A stretch of 45,197 nucleotides of DNA, from assembly GCA_012514145.1 (NCBI GenBank), contig JAAZAV010000064.1, positions 1 to 45,197 of the forward strand, in the 5' to 3' direction. The position numbers and the translations under genes are program-made. The notes under the pieces were generated by a model. The model was not told where the DNA came from. It worked only from the letters and a program-made list of their open reading frames with translations, and searched no databases. Each line of letters opens with the position of its first letter. Within the stretch, counting starts at the first letter, position 1. This document shows positions 18,131 through 26,772 of this stretch, in pieces. This stretch comes from Clostridiales bacterium. GTDB lineage: Bacteria; Bacillota; Clostridia; Oscillospirales; CAG-272.

Positions 18131-19495
18131 TCAGATTTTCGGAAGCGCCGCGAAGCCCGCTTCCAGTTCCTCGTCGGTGGGGATATAGTCCGTCATTGTG
18201 CCGTTGTTGAAGGACTCGTAGGCGTACATGTCGAAATAGCCGGTGCCGGTGAGACCGAAGACGATGTTCTTCGCTTCGCCGGTTTCCTTGCATTTCAGAG
18301 CCTCGTCTATGGCAATCTTAATGGCATGGGAGCTTTCGGGAGCCGGCAGGAGGCCTTCGACCCGGGCGAACTCCACAGCCGCCGCGAATACATCGGTCTG
18401 CTTCACCGATACCGCCTCCATAAGCCCGTCGTCGTACAGCTGGGAGAGGATGCTGCTCATGCCGTGATATCGCAGACCGCCGGCATGGCTGGCGAAGGGA
18501 ATGAAATCGCAGCCCAGCGTATACATCTTGGCAAGCGGAGTGACCTTGCCTGTGTCGCAGAAGTCGTAAGCGTATCGACCCCGGGTAAGACTGGGGCAGG
18601 AGGCCGGTTCAACCGCGATTATGCGGTAGTCGGCTTTGCCTTTGATCTTGTCGCGCATGAAGGGGGAGATAAGTCCGCCGAGATTGGAGCCGCCGCCGGC
18701 ACAGCCTATGATGATATCCGGCACGATATCGTATTTCTGAAGTGCCGCCTGCGTTTCAAGTCCTATAATGCTCTGGTGCAGCAGAACCTGATTCAGAACG
18801 CTGCCCAGCACGTAGCGATAACCGTCGCTTGTGACGGCTGCCTCAACCGCCTCGGATATGGCGCAGCCCAGACTTCCTCCGGTTCCGGGATGCTCGGCGA
18901 GGATTTTGCGCCCCACCTCGGTAGTCTCGGAGGGAGAGGGGGTGACCGACGCGCCGTAGGTGCGCATTACCTCACGACGGAAGGGCTTCTGCTCGTATGA
19001 GACCTTCACCATATATACCCGGCAGTCAAGTTTAAGATAAGAGCAAGCCATGGCAAGGGCGGTGCCCCACTGACCTGCGCCGGTCTCGGTGGTGACGCCC
19101 TTCAGACCCTGCTTCTTTGCCGCGTAAGCCTGGGCTATTGCGGAGTTTAACTTGTGGGAACCGCTGGTGTTGTTGCCCTCGAACTTGTAGTAGATGTGGG
19201 CGGGAGTGCCCAGCTTCTCTTCAAGGCAGTAGGCGCGGACGAGCGGCGAGGGTCGATACATGCGGTAGAATTCGAATACCTCTTGGGGAATCTCGATGTA
19301 AGCGTCGGTGTTGTTCAGCTCCTGCGCCGCCAATTCGGAGCAGAAAATTGCTGAAAGCTGCTCAAGTGTGACCGGTTTGCCGGTCGCGGGATCAAGCAGG
19401 GGAGCGGGCTTGTTTACCATGTCGGCGCGGAGATTGTACCATGCCCGGGGCATCTCGTTTTCTTCAAGGTAAATTTTGTAGGGGATCTCTGTCAT
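18131..19495 (-). CDS. trpB: Tryptophan synthase beta chain-like enzyme (TrpB2 type)
   Basis: PLP-dependent fold-type II enzyme that would condense indole with serine to form tryptophan. The PLP lysine is K115 in GNNTSGSHKLNSA. The phosphate-binding glycine loop is GCAGGGSNLGG, and ETGAGQWGTALA is the conserved stretch near the active site. The 454-aa length and N-terminal extension (PRAWYNLRADMVNKPAPLLD) fit the TrpB2 subgroup, not the shorter TrpB1 that pairs with TrpA. No other trp gene is nearby, so it probably salvages indole. An upstream T-box leader with an apparent Trp codon supports a role in tryptophan supply. Confidence 0.93.
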   Translation of the reverse strand: MTEIPYKIYLEENEMPRAWYNLRADMVNKPAPLLDPATGKPVTLEQLSAIFCSELAAQELNNTDAYIEIPQEVFEFYRMYRPSPLVRAYCLEEKLGTPAHIYYKFEGNNTSGSHKLNSAIAQAYAAKKQGLKGVTTETGAGQWGTALAMACSYLKLDCRVYMVKVSYEQKPFRREVMRTYGASVTPSPSETTEVGRKILAEHPGTGGSLGCAISEAVEAAVTSDGYRYVLGSVLNQVLLHQSIIGLETQAALQKYDIVPDIIIGCAGGGSNLGGLISPFMRDKIKGKADYRIIAVEPASCPSLTRGRYAYDFCDTGKVTPLAKMYTLGCDFIPFASHAGGLRYHGMSSILSQLYDDGLMEAVSVKQTDVFAAAVEFARVEGLLPAPESSHAIKIAIDEALKCKETGEAKNIVFGLTGTGYFDMYAYESFNNGTMTDYIPTDEELEAGFAALPKI

Positions 19496-19562
19496 ACGGG
19501 TGTACCGTCCTTTCTTTGTGCGGTCAATGCCGCGTTTTGCGGATAACGTACAGCCGTTACGG

Positions 19563-19607
19563 AAATAAAAAATCCCGTCCCGGCAAAAATAATTGCTGGG
19601 ACAGGAT
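19563..19607 (-). terminator. T-box-controlled intrinsic terminator
   Basis: A 15-bp stem, ATCCTGTCCCAGCAA with TTGCCGGGACGGGAT on the minus strand (19593-19607 with 19572-19586; one A-C mismatch and one T-G pair), then TTTTTATTT. It directly follows the T-box motif and is the OFF state of the riboswitch. Confidence 0.9.
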
Positions 19608-19880
19608 CATATTATACGAATCCTGCGGTGCCACCCGGCTTGACGCCCGCTCCGACGATAATACCGCCGACGCAGAACGCCCACTTTACGCATACCAACA
19701 TATGCAGACCTTTGTTTACGGAGAGTCATGCTCCGTCTCACATACTGACCGACCGGATACCCGACCGGGGTTCTGCTCGCCCTCAGAAGTCCATTCGGCA
19801 ATGCTCCGTACCGCCGCTTCTCAGCTACCGCGGCTCTCTGTGGGTCGGCAACAATGCGTACTCACCCTTCTTCAACGGTT
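19563..19880 (-). promoter_or_regulatory. T-box riboswitch leader, apparent tryptophan specifier
   Basis: The minus-strand leader has the T-box consensus GGGTGGCACCGCAGG (19622-19636), which binds the tRNA acceptor end. A K-turn-like GCTGAGA motif follows the AGAGAG start of stem I (about 19823-19840). In the specifier region, GAA-TGG-AC-TTCTGAG places TGG (Trp) at 19791-19793. An intrinsic terminator follows the T-box sequence. Uncharged tRNA-Trp would stabilise the antiterminator and switch on the trpB2-like gene. The Trp assignment rests on position within stem I and agrees with the gene controlled. Confidence 0.9.
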
Positions 19881-19886
19881 TATGCG

Positions 19887-19915
19887 ATTATAGCACGGCT
19901 CAATGGAATTGTCAA
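19887..19915 (-). promoter_or_regulatory. Consensus sigma-A promoter of the T-box/trpB unit
   Basis: Perfect TTGACA (19910-19915), 17 bp, perfect TATAAT (19887-19892) on the minus strand. Such a strong constitutive promoter fits control by downstream attenuation. It starts only 21 bp after the ppk stop codon, and no terminator is visible between them. Confidence 0.92.
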
Positions 19916-19935
19916 TAGGTTTTTGAAAAAATATT

Positions 19936-22113
19936 TTATCGGTTTGATCCGCCCGTAACGGCTGCGGATGCCGGCGTCTGCGTCAACACGGGTATTTCCT
20001 CGTGGAGCATCACATCCTGAGAGTCCACCGGAGCCGCGGCGCTGAAAACCCGCTCGTATTCGCCGTTTGAACACTGGCGGCTGGACTTTACATTGTCACG
20101 CAGCTGCAGCTCGGCCATGCGGCAGAGTTCATCGGCTATTGCGGGATCGCGCACCAAAACCGTCAGTTCGACGCGGCGGGTGGTGTTGCGGGTCATCATG
20201 TCGGCTGAGCCGAAGTAAACCCGGCGGTCACTTCCCCTGCCGAATATGAAGACCCGTGCGTGTTCAAGCAGCCGCCCCACGATGCTGGTAACGGTTATGT
20301 TGTCGGAAATCCCCGGGATGCCGGTCTGCAGACAGCAGATGCCGCGCACAAGGAGATCCACTTTCGCGCCCGCCTGCGACGCCTCTACCAGAGCGTCGAT
20401 GATATTCCTGTCGGTCATGCCGTTCATCTTCATGAAGATGTAGCCGTCCTTGCCCTTTGCCGACTCTTTTTTGATTTCTTCGGTTATACCGCTGCGCAGC
20501 GTATGGGGAGCGACAAGCAGAGAGGGACAGTCGGGCGCCTCGGAGGGATCGCCCGCCTCAAGCCATTCAAAGAGGTTGGCACAGTCTTCACAGATCTCCG
20601 AATCGGTGGTTATGACGCCCACGTCGGTATAAAGGCGGGCGGTTTTTTCGTTGTAGTTGCCGGTGCCCAGGTGAACCACGCGTTCAAGCTTTCCGTTGCG
20701 CCGGGCGGTGATGAGGGTGACTTTGGAGTGAACCTTAAGTCCCTCGATGCCGTAAATCACCCGGCAGCCCGCCTCCTCGAAAATCAAACCCCAGTTTACA
20801 TTGGCAGATTCGTCGAAACGCGCCTTAAGTTCGATTACGATGGTGACCTCCTTGCCGTTCTCGGCGGCGCGGATAAGCGATGCTGCGACTTCAGAACCGG
20901 TGCAGAGCCTGTAGAGGGTTATCTTTATCGATTCCACATCAGGGTCATCGGCGGCTTCGGACAGCAGGCGCAGATAGGGACGCATGGAACGGTAGGGCAG
21001 GGACATGAAGATATCCCGCTTCTTTGCGGTATCCCATATGTCGGAGGAAAGCGACGGGTCATTTTTAGGCGGACAGGGGGTGTGAAGCAGGTCTGAAATA
21101 TCGGTGTCGGTGCGCCGTCCCGCCGTCGAGACATGGTCGCAGAGCGGCCAGACATAGGAGAGGTCGGGGGGCATGCGCAGAGTATAACACTGCTCCTCCC
21201 TGAGAACAAGTTTGTCGGTGAAGTAGGCGAACAGCTTTTCGGGCACTTTGCCGTCGGCTGAATAGAGTTCGAGACGCACCGGCGCCATCTTTTCGCGGCT
21301 CTTGATAACCGCTTTGACATATTCTGGATAGCGCATTGCGGGATATTCCTCGTCGGACAGACTGTCGGCTATCTCCACATCGGCGTTTCGTGTAACCCGT
21401 ACAATGGCGCGGGCAGTGACCCGGCAGTCCTCGAACAGCTCGTCGGCATAGGTCAGAAGCAGGTCGGCGGGCAGCACATAATGGAAGCTCGAAGAAGTCT
21501 CGTTCCCGTCAAGCAGGGCATACGGCGGACAGCCGTAGGGCAGAGGCACTATTCCTGTGAAGCGCTGTACGCTCCCTGTTTTCTCGGCTGATCTGCCCCT
21601 GTCGGAGCCTTTAGTCTTGCCGGGGAGGTCGCGCTCCAGCAGAAAGGCCGCGTAAAGGCGCTTGTTTTCAAGGTGGGGGAAGAGATTCCGAGAGTCGGCT
21701 ATGACCGGCGAGAGGGTGGGCAGCAGTTCCCGGTGGAACCAGCGGCGCGCCGCCCTGCGCATCTCTCCCTCTTCCCAGGGCAGCACCCTGGTAACACCCA
21801 GATTTGCCAGACGGTCATTAACCGCCGCGTAGAGATACTCGGCGCGGCGGTACAGCGGACCCGCGGCGGCGTAAATTGCGGTTAGCTGTTCCGAGGCGGT
21901 CATGCCCGTCTTATTGTCGGGCGGCGAGTCGGGAATCAGCGACAGGTCATAAAGTCCGCCCACGCGGACCATAAAGAATTCGTCAAGGTTTGAGCAGAAT
22001 ATCGATACAAACTTCATCTGCTCCAGGGCGGGCACCTCGCTGCGTCCCGCCTGTTCAAGTACGCGGCCGTTGAACTTGAGCCATGACAGCTCCCGGTTGA
22101 TGTAATAATTCAT
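19936..22113 (-). CDS. ppk1: Polyphosphate kinase 1
   Basis: Reversible synthesis of inorganic polyphosphate from ATP. The N-terminal domain starts with the diagnostic YINRELSWLKFNGRVLEQA and FCSNLDEFFMVRVGGLYDL. The two PLD-like catalytic domains carry the histidines expected from the E. coli enzyme: KVHSKVTLI (autophosphorylated His) and LLEHARVFIFG (second His). HLGTGNYNEKTARLYTDVG, LLVRGICCLQTGIPGISDNI and VYFGSADMMTRNTTRRVE are also conserved. The 725-aa length is slightly above average because of a low-similarity insertion near residues 165-185. The spacing from AAGG to the ATG is very short. It is the last gene of an operon with ppx, so synthesis and degradation of polyphosphate are co-transcribed. 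Confidence 0.96.
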   Translation of the reverse strand: MNYYINRELSWLKFNGRVLEQAGRSEVPALEQMKFVSIFCSNLDEFFMVRVGGLYDLSLIPDSPPDNKTGMTASEQLTAIYAAAGPLYRRAEYLYAAVNDRLANLGVTRVLPWEEGEMRRAARRWFHRELLPTLSPVIADSRNLFPHLENKRLYAAFLLERDLPGKTKGSDRGRSAEKTGSVQRFTGIVPLPYGCPPYALLDGNETSSSFHYVLPADLLLTYADELFEDCRVTARAIVRVTRNADVEIADSLSDEEYPAMRYPEYVKAVIKSREKMAPVRLELYSADGKVPEKLFAYFTDKLVLREEQCYTLRMPPDLSYVWPLCDHVSTAGRRTDTDISDLLHTPCPPKNDPSLSSDIWDTAKKRDIFMSLPYRSMRPYLRLLSEAADDPDVESIKITLYRLCTGSEVAASLIRAAENGKEVTIVIELKARFDESANVNWGLIFEEAGCRVIYGIEGLKVHSKVTLITARRNGKLERVVHLGTGNYNEKTARLYTDVGVITTDSEICEDCANLFEWLEAGDPSEAPDCPSLLVAPHTLRSGITEEIKKESAKGKDGYIFMKMNGMTDRNIIDALVEASQAGAKVDLLVRGICCLQTGIPGISDNITVTSIVGRLLEHARVFIFGRGSDRRVYFGSADMMTRNTTRRVELTVLVRDPAIADELCRMAELQLRDNVKSSRQCSNGEYERVFSAAAPVDSQDVMLHEEIPVLTQTPASAAVTGGSNR

Positions 22114-22174
22114 GTCCTTGTATTTTTCAGGTGGCGTGTAGTGAATTCAAATATAAAATTCGCTTGGCAGAACC

Positions 22175-22837
22175 TCAGCCGTCGATTATCACCGTTTCAA
22201 GCGTGTCGGCGCCAGGCTGCGGGGCATAATCTATATGTACTGTCGAAAGGTAGGCTTCGTATTCTTTAAGCATTTTCTGCAGCGCATCCGCGCTGTCGTC
22301 GCCGCTTAACTCATCCTCGTAGAAGAAGAGCATGGCGCTGGTGAAAGCGTTGCGCTCCTGGTCATGAATGAAGTAGCGGGCGGTGACAATGTTGCCCTCG
22401 TGGAAGTTTGAAAACTCATAGAACCCGCGGAGTATGCGGTATCCCTCATCCGATGTGAAGCTTGAGTCGGCGCCGTAGCGGGCATTGTCCGGAAAAGTAA
22501 CAGCGTTGAAATCATCGATGTCCCATCCGCTCATGTCATGCGATTCGTCGGGTTGGGTACATTCGATGATTTTACTGCTTATAAACATGCGTCTGCCGTT
22601 GTACTGTCCCATCTGATAGTCCCTGCCCGACACCCACTTTGATGGCAGGATATAGCTGACACGGGCGTCCGATTCGGTGTAGTTCTCCGGCAGAATGCTC
22701 CCCGGGAAGGAGTAGAGCGAAGTGTCGAAGGATACCTCCACCCCGCTGACCTTGCCGCAGCCCGAAAGAATCACAACGGCGGCAAACAGCAGGGTAAGCA
22801 GCGGAGCATGCATCAAAATACGGATTTTTCTGTTCAT
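22175..22837 (-). CDS. Predicted lipoprotein of unknown function in the ppx-ppk operon
   Basis: The N-terminus has a basic start, a hydrophobic stretch and the lipobox VVILSGC, so it should be a lipid-anchored extracytoplasmic protein. The rest (about 190 aa) is acidic and looks globular, with SYILPSKWVSGRDYQMGQYN and FYEFSNFHEGNIVTARYFIH; I recognise no family. The frame opens at 22855, but the ATG at 22837 is better placed after GAGG and gives a typical MNRKIRIL signal-peptide start (220 aa). It lies between ppx and ppk with gaps of about 53 and 61 bp. It could be an envelope component linked to polyphosphate or phosphate stress; this is only inferred from position. Confidence 0.75.
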   Translation of the reverse strand: MNRKIRILMHAPLLTLLFAAVVILSGCGKVSGVEVSFDTSLYSFPGSILPENYTESDARVSYILPSKWVSGRDYQMGQYNGRRMFISSKIIECTQPDESHDMSGWDIDDFNAVTFPDNARYGADSSFTSDEGYRILRGFYEFSNFHEGNIVTARYFIHDQERNAFTSAMLFFYEDELSGDDSADALQKMLKEYEAYLSTVHIDYAPQPGADTLETVIIDG

Positions 22838-22890
22838 GATGTTATATAACCTCATCGCGAGTCAAGTATCGGTTCACCGACAGGCGGCTG

Positions 22891-23823
22891 TCAGGCGAGT
22901 TCTCCGTTATCCTTTGCTTCGGCGAGCCGCTCGGCAAGGTAGCCTTCCCGCAGCCCGCCCAGGGCTATGACCACGTTTGAGGCGCCGATTATCGAAATCA
23001 GACGGCGATAGGCGCATAGCCCGGGTATTATTGTGTGGAGACGGTCGGGCACCAGCCGGGTCAGCAGCGAGATCCGCTCCTTGTCGGCGTCACGGAAACA
23101 CTTGAAGGTAGCCGCCACCTCATCGGCGGTCATGGTATAGCCGTTGACCGGCCGTCCGGTGGAATATATGGCGTCGTGCAGGCTTGCAAGAGCGCGGGCG
23201 GTGCCGCCCACCAGGTAGACGGTGTCGCCCCAGCCCTCAAGCCAGCTCATAGGTTCACAGGCGGCTTTTACCCGCTTTCTGATGGCGCGGCACTCCTTGT
23301 CGGTGGGAAGGATCCCGCTTACAAAGTCGTGGAAAAGACTGAGACAGCCGAAGGGCAGGGTGCCGGTGCGGACAGCCAGCCCGTCGATGAAGCCCAGAAG
23401 CTCGGTGGAGCCGCCGCCCATGTCTATCATCACGCCCCGGCGGGGAGGAGGGTCGACAGAAGCGCAGAGTCCGTTGAAGCTGTAGTACGCCTCCTGTTCC
23501 CAGGAGATAATTTCAAGTTTGATTCCGGTGTGTTCGGCGACCAGCCGCACTATGTCGTCGGTGTTTTTGAGATTGCGCAGGCTTGCGGTGGCGGTGCACC
23601 ACAGCTTGTCAACCGAGAGCCGCTTGGCGAGACTGCCGAAACCCGACAGCACCTCAATGAGCCGCGCCGCGCCGGGATCGCTCAGAAGGTTATCGCTGAT
23701 GTAGAAGATAAGTCCGGCGGTGACCGTTTCGGTCATGATGTTAACCGGCTTCTCGCCGGCTGTCACATCGCTTACCGTCATCTTTATGGTGTTTGAACCG
23801 ATGTCAATTACTGCAAATCGCAT
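22891..23823 (-). CDS. ppx: Exopolyphosphatase (Ppx/GppA family)
   Basis: Hydrolyses terminal phosphates from polyphosphate or (p)ppGpp. It has the ASKHA-fold phosphate loops FAVIDIGSNTIKMTV at the N-terminus and GVMIDMGGGSTELLGF near residue 138. WCTATASLRNLKN and EIISWEQEAYYSFNGL (the E-x-E-A region) are also conserved. At 310 aa it is the short, two-domain form without the C-terminal HD domain of E. coli Ppx. The ribosome binding site CGGAG precedes the ATG by 5 nt. It forms an operon with ppk1 and an intervening lipoprotein. Confidence 0.92.
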   Translation of the reverse strand: MRFAVIDIGSNTIKMTVSDVTAGEKPVNIMTETVTAGLIFYISDNLLSDPGAARLIEVLSGFGSLAKRLSVDKLWCTATASLRNLKNTDDIVRLVAEHTGIKLEIISWEQEAYYSFNGLCASVDPPPRRGVMIDMGGGSTELLGFIDGLAVRTGTLPFGCLSLFHDFVSGILPTDKECRAIRKRVKAACEPMSWLEGWGDTVYLVGGTARALASLHDAIYSTGRPVNGYTMTADEVAATFKCFRDADKERISLLTRLVPDRLHTIIPGLCAYRRLISIIGASNVVIALGGLREGYLAERLAEAKDNGELA

Positions 23824-23852
23824 ATTACTCCGTTTCTTTTTTTACAGAGGAA

Positions 23853-24035
23853 TTATTCCTCTTTTGTTATGGCGTCCATGGGGCAGACACTGGCGCAGAT
23901 CCCGCAGCGGCGGCATAGCTCGTCGTCTATCGAGAAAATACCCTTGTCACTTATTAAAACAGCCTTGAAGGGACACTCCACCTCACAGGTGGCGCAGTGG
24001 ATGCACTTGTCCTGGTTGATTATCATTCTTGCCAT
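23853..24035 (-). CDS. 2[4Fe-4S] ferredoxin
   Basis: A 60-aa bacterial-type ferredoxin with two complete cluster motifs: CIHCATCEVECP (residues 11-22) and CRRCGICASVCP (residues 41-52). It would carry low-potential electrons in the cytoplasm. The ribosome binding site GGAGGT lies about 11 nt before the ATG. It follows a radical SAM gene by 18 bp, so it may deliver the electron that reduces the radical SAM cluster. Confidence 0.93.
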   Translation of the reverse strand: MARMIINQDKCIHCATCEVECPFKAVLISDKGIFSIDDELCRRCGICASVCPMDAITKEE

Positions 24036-24053
24036 GTCGCGGTCGCACCTCCA

Positions 24054-25592
24054 TTAACTTTTTGCCTTTTTGCGGTGCTTGAGCATGCGCAGTTTCATGT
24101 AGAGCTTCGGCGTGTAGTTTACAAGTATGTCTTTCAGCCGGTTGCGGACGGCTGAATAGCCGTCGTGGAGCTTCACCAGCAGTTTGTAGGGCACATACTT
24201 GCCGGTGACCCGCAGGTCAAGCCACTTCTCATAGGGTTTCCCGAGCCAGCGGGGCATTGCATACGCCCACTTGTAGCGCCGTACAAAGTGCATGAAGTAG
24301 CCCGCGACAAACAGCACCTGTTCTTCGGGAAACTGGGGCTGGACGAGAGGCACGCGGCGCTGTGTGAAATCGCCGTCGGGAATGAAACCCGCTTCCTTTG
24401 AAATCTCGTAAAGGGGGGTGCCCTCATAGGGGTAGAATATGTTGGGCACCACCCGGTCTGACTTTATTCGGGCGTTGAGCTTGATGGTTTTCAGAGCGCG
24501 GTGGATGTCCTCAAAGGGCAGACCGACAATGTTGTAGGTCAGCTGGGAGATGCCGTACTTGTGGAACCAGTTGGAGCAGTTTATGATCATCTCGTCGGTC
24601 TGGTATCGGCGGAGATACTTGAATCGCATCTCGGGATCGCCGCTTTCAAGTCCCATATCCACGGTGTAAAACCCGGCGTCCTTCATCTTCTTCACCGTCT
24701 CCTCGGTGAGGATGTCGAAGCGGATGTTGCCGGTGCAGGGCAGACCGATTTGCTCCCGGTACATTTCTATGAAGGTGTCGAACCAGTCGGGAAACATGTT
24801 GAATATGGCGTCTCGGAAGTTTATCACCTTGATGTAGGGGTGCATACTGAGCAGAGTTTTGAGGTAGAGTATCGCGTTCTCGGGGGAGCGGAAGCGGGCG
24901 TAGATTTTCTTGTTGGGATAGACCTTTCGGAAGTTGCCGTTGCCGCAGTAGGTGCAGTTGTAGAAGCAGCCCCGGCTTACCACAACAATTGCGGTGCCCA
25001 CCTTGGAAGATTCGAGATTCTCGTAGTCAAAGAGATTGAAGTCGGGGATGGGAATTCGGTCAAGGTCGGCGAACAGTGGGCGAACCGGATTTTTGATTAT
25101 ACTGCCGTCCTTAGCTTTGAACCAGAGGCTTTCGATATTTGTGTAGTCCTCACCCGCCGACATCTTGTCGCAGAGCTCCAGTTCGGCATATTCTCCGTCG
25201 CCGATACACACGCAGTCAACCTCGGGCACCGCAATAACCTCGTCGGGCACCAGGGTGACGTGATAGCTGCCGGCTATGATAAAGACATCGGGACGCGCTT
25301 CCCGCGTCCACTTCATGTATAACTGTGCGTCGGGGAAGGCGGTGGTTCGTATCGAGAAGCCGATTATGTCAAGCTCGCCGTATGTTGCCAGCCGTTCCTT
25401 GAAGTCGGCTTCGCTGTGCAGGTTCAGCAGGTGCATCAGAAAAACTTCGTGCCCGCCTTCCTTTAGCACCGCCGATATTGATGCCAGTCCCTCGCTGTAG
25501 TTGCCGCCGCTGGTTCTGCGCGTCGCGTCGCGGTCGGTATAATCGGGATAGACGAGCAGCATCCTCGCCTTGCGTCCGTTCAGATTCTTCAT
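24054..25592 (-). CDS. B12-binding-domain radical SAM protein
   Basis: The N-terminal half resembles a cobalamin-binding Rossmann domain (VYPDYTDRDA, LASISAVLKEGGHEVFLMHL, GSYHVTLVPDEVIAVPEVDC, CIGDGEYAE). It is followed by a radical SAM core with the cluster motif CFYNCTYC (about residue 211) and a methyltransferase-type continuation (RFDILTEETVKKM, MGLESGDPEMRFKYLRRYQT). This is the layout of class B radical SAM methyltransferases and related anaerobic tailoring enzymes. At 512 aa it is typical. The ATG at 25592 lacks a ribosome binding site; an in-frame ATG at 25562 (before LLVYPDYTD) follows GGCGAGG and may be the true start. It heads the operon with ferredoxin, ppx, lipoprotein and ppk1. 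The substrate is unknown. Confidence 0.88.
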   Translation of the reverse strand: MKNLNGRKARMLLVYPDYTDRDATRRTSGGNYSEGLASISAVLKEGGHEVFLMHLLNLHSEADFKERLATYGELDIIGFSIRTTAFPDAQLYMKWTREARPDVFIIAGSYHVTLVPDEVIAVPEVDCVCIGDGEYAELELCDKMSAGEDYTNIESLWFKAKDGSIIKNPVRPLFADLDRIPIPDFNLFDYENLESSKVGTAIVVVSRGCFYNCTYCGNGNFRKVYPNKKIYARFRSPENAILYLKTLLSMHPYIKVINFRDAIFNMFPDWFDTFIEMYREQIGLPCTGNIRFDILTEETVKKMKDAGFYTVDMGLESGDPEMRFKYLRRYQTDEMIINCSNWFHKYGISQLTYNIVGLPFEDIHRALKTIKLNARIKSDRVVPNIFYPYEGTPLYEISKEAGFIPDGDFTQRRVPLVQPQFPEEQVLFVAGYFMHFVRRYKWAYAMPRWLGKPYEKWLDLRVTGKYVPYKLLVKLHDGYSAVRNRLKDILVNYTPKLYMKLRMLKHRKKAKS

Positions 25593-25651
25593 TAACTTAT
25601 ATATTAGTACCTGTATGGGTTAAGTAAAATTCTATGTGGTTTCCTTCGGTA

Positions 25652-25680
25652 ATTGTATCACAGTTTCCCGCCGATGTCAA
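25652..25680 (-). promoter_or_regulatory. Promoter of the radical SAM-ferredoxin-ppx-ppk operon
   Basis: On the minus strand: TTGACA (25675-25680), 17 bp, TACAAT (25652-25657). The leader to 25592 is about 55 nt. I see no internal promoter before the T-box unit. Confidence 0.82.
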
Positions 25681-25914
25681 TAATTTGCGGTCAACAGATG
25701 TTTTCTGCCGGTATAGTTTGGCGTTAAACCCGTCAGGCAAGTCAAAAACACTGATTCGCACTTGCGCAGGCAAACGGGGTGTGTTAAAATACCGGGTGAA
25801 AGAAATCCGGAGGAGCCGCGAGCCGCATATGGCAGGGCATAACCGTGAGAGCGGAAAGAACCTTGCCGGGCGCGCCGGTTCACCCGGAGGGCGGAGAACC
25901 GATGATTTTGATAC
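25681..25914. other. Non-coding stretch between divergent promoters
   Basis: No convincing gene in either strand. The only signal is a second promoter-like pair on the plus strand (TTGCGC, 17 bp, TAAAAT around 25768-25796) and a short CGGTTC/GAACCG stem near 25876-25901. Neither leads to an open frame with a ribosome binding site. Confidence 0.4.
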
Positions 25915-25943
25915 TTGCCAATCTGACGCACAGGTGATATAAT
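25915..25943 (+). promoter_or_regulatory. Promoter of the esterase-GH2 unit
   Basis: TTGCCA (25915-25920), 17 bp, TATAAT (25938-25943), about 30 nt before the esterase start codon. Confidence 0.8.
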
Positions 25944-25973
25944 ACCGACAAACACAGGACGGAGGAAAATGAT

Positions 25974-26771
25974 ATGTATAAACTATGGGAAAACGGAACA
26001 CCCCTTTATAACGAAGAATACGGTCAGCCCGAGCCTACACTGACCCCCTACATGGCGGGAACCGCAGGCGGCACCAAGGCGGGCTGCGTGATAGTATGCC
26101 CGGGCGGAGGCTACAGCGGGAGAGCCGCCCACGAGGGCGAGCCGATAGCGCAGATGTATAACGCCGCCGGCATAAACGCCTTTGTGCTCAACTACCGGGT
26201 CAAGCCCTACCGGCATCCGGCTATGCTTTGGGATATCCAGCGCGCGGTGCGGTTCGTGCGATACAATGCCTGGAAGTGGAACATCAACCCCGAAAAGATT
26301 GCCGTTCTGGGCTTCTCGGCAGGCGGTCATTTAGCCTGCACCGGCGTCACCCTCTTCGACTACGGCAGGGAGGACGGAGACGAGATCGACCGGGTGTCCT
26401 GCCGCCCCGACGCCGGAATCCTCTGCTATCCCGTTGTGTCCTTCACAGAGCCATGGACACACCGCGGTTCGATGCTCAACCTCCTGGGTCCCGACGCGCC
26501 CGAGGAGCTTATGATACAGATGTCGGGCGAGAAAGCGGTGCGCGACGACATGCCTCCGGTGTTCTTCTGGCACACCGGGCAGGACACGGGAGTGCCGCCA
26601 GAGAACTCCGTAGCAATGGCTCTTGCGATGCAGAAGAAGAACCTGCCCTACGAGCTGCATATTTTCCCCAACGGCAGACATGGTCTGGGACTGGCGCCCT
26701 CCATCCCGGAGACGGCACAGTGGGCGCCGCTCAGCTGCACCTGGCTCAAATCACTCGGTTTCGGCGGCTGA
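25974..26771 (+). CDS. Alpha/beta hydrolase, acetyl-esterase-like
   Basis: A serine esterase of the dienelactone hydrolase / BD-FAE-like group that commonly removes acetyl groups from plant glycans. The oxyanion-hole region is VIVCPGGGYSGRAAHEGEPI. The nucleophile is S115 in VLGFSAGGHLA, the acid is the Asp in WHTGQDTGVPPENS and the base the His in FPNGRHGLGLAP. There is no signal peptide, so it probably acts on imported oligosaccharides. The ribosome binding site GGAGG is at 25961-25965. The stop codon lies 1 bp before the start of the next gene, and a GH2 enzyme follows downstream, which fits glycan degradation. Confidence 0.9.
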   Translation: MYKLWENGTPLYNEEYGQPEPTLTPYMAGTAGGTKAGCVIVCPGGGYSGRAAHEGEPIAQMYNAAGINAFVLNYRVKPYRHPAMLWDIQRAVRFVRYNAWKWNINPEKIAVLGFSAGGHLACTGVTLFDYGREDGDEIDRVSCRPDAGILCYPVVSFTEPWTHRGSMLNLLGPDAPEELMIQMSGEKAVRDDMPPVFFWHTGQDTGVPPENSVAMALAMQKKNLPYELHIFPNGRHGLGLAPSIPETAQWAPLSCTWLKSLGFGG

Positions 26772-26772
26772 T

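Noticed and set aside
23846-23862. Palindrome AGAGGAAT-T-ATTCCTCT at the ferredoxin-ppx junction
   Set aside because: Most of one arm is the last codons of the ferredoxin gene, and no useful T-run follows on the transcribed strand, so I do not call a terminator or operator.
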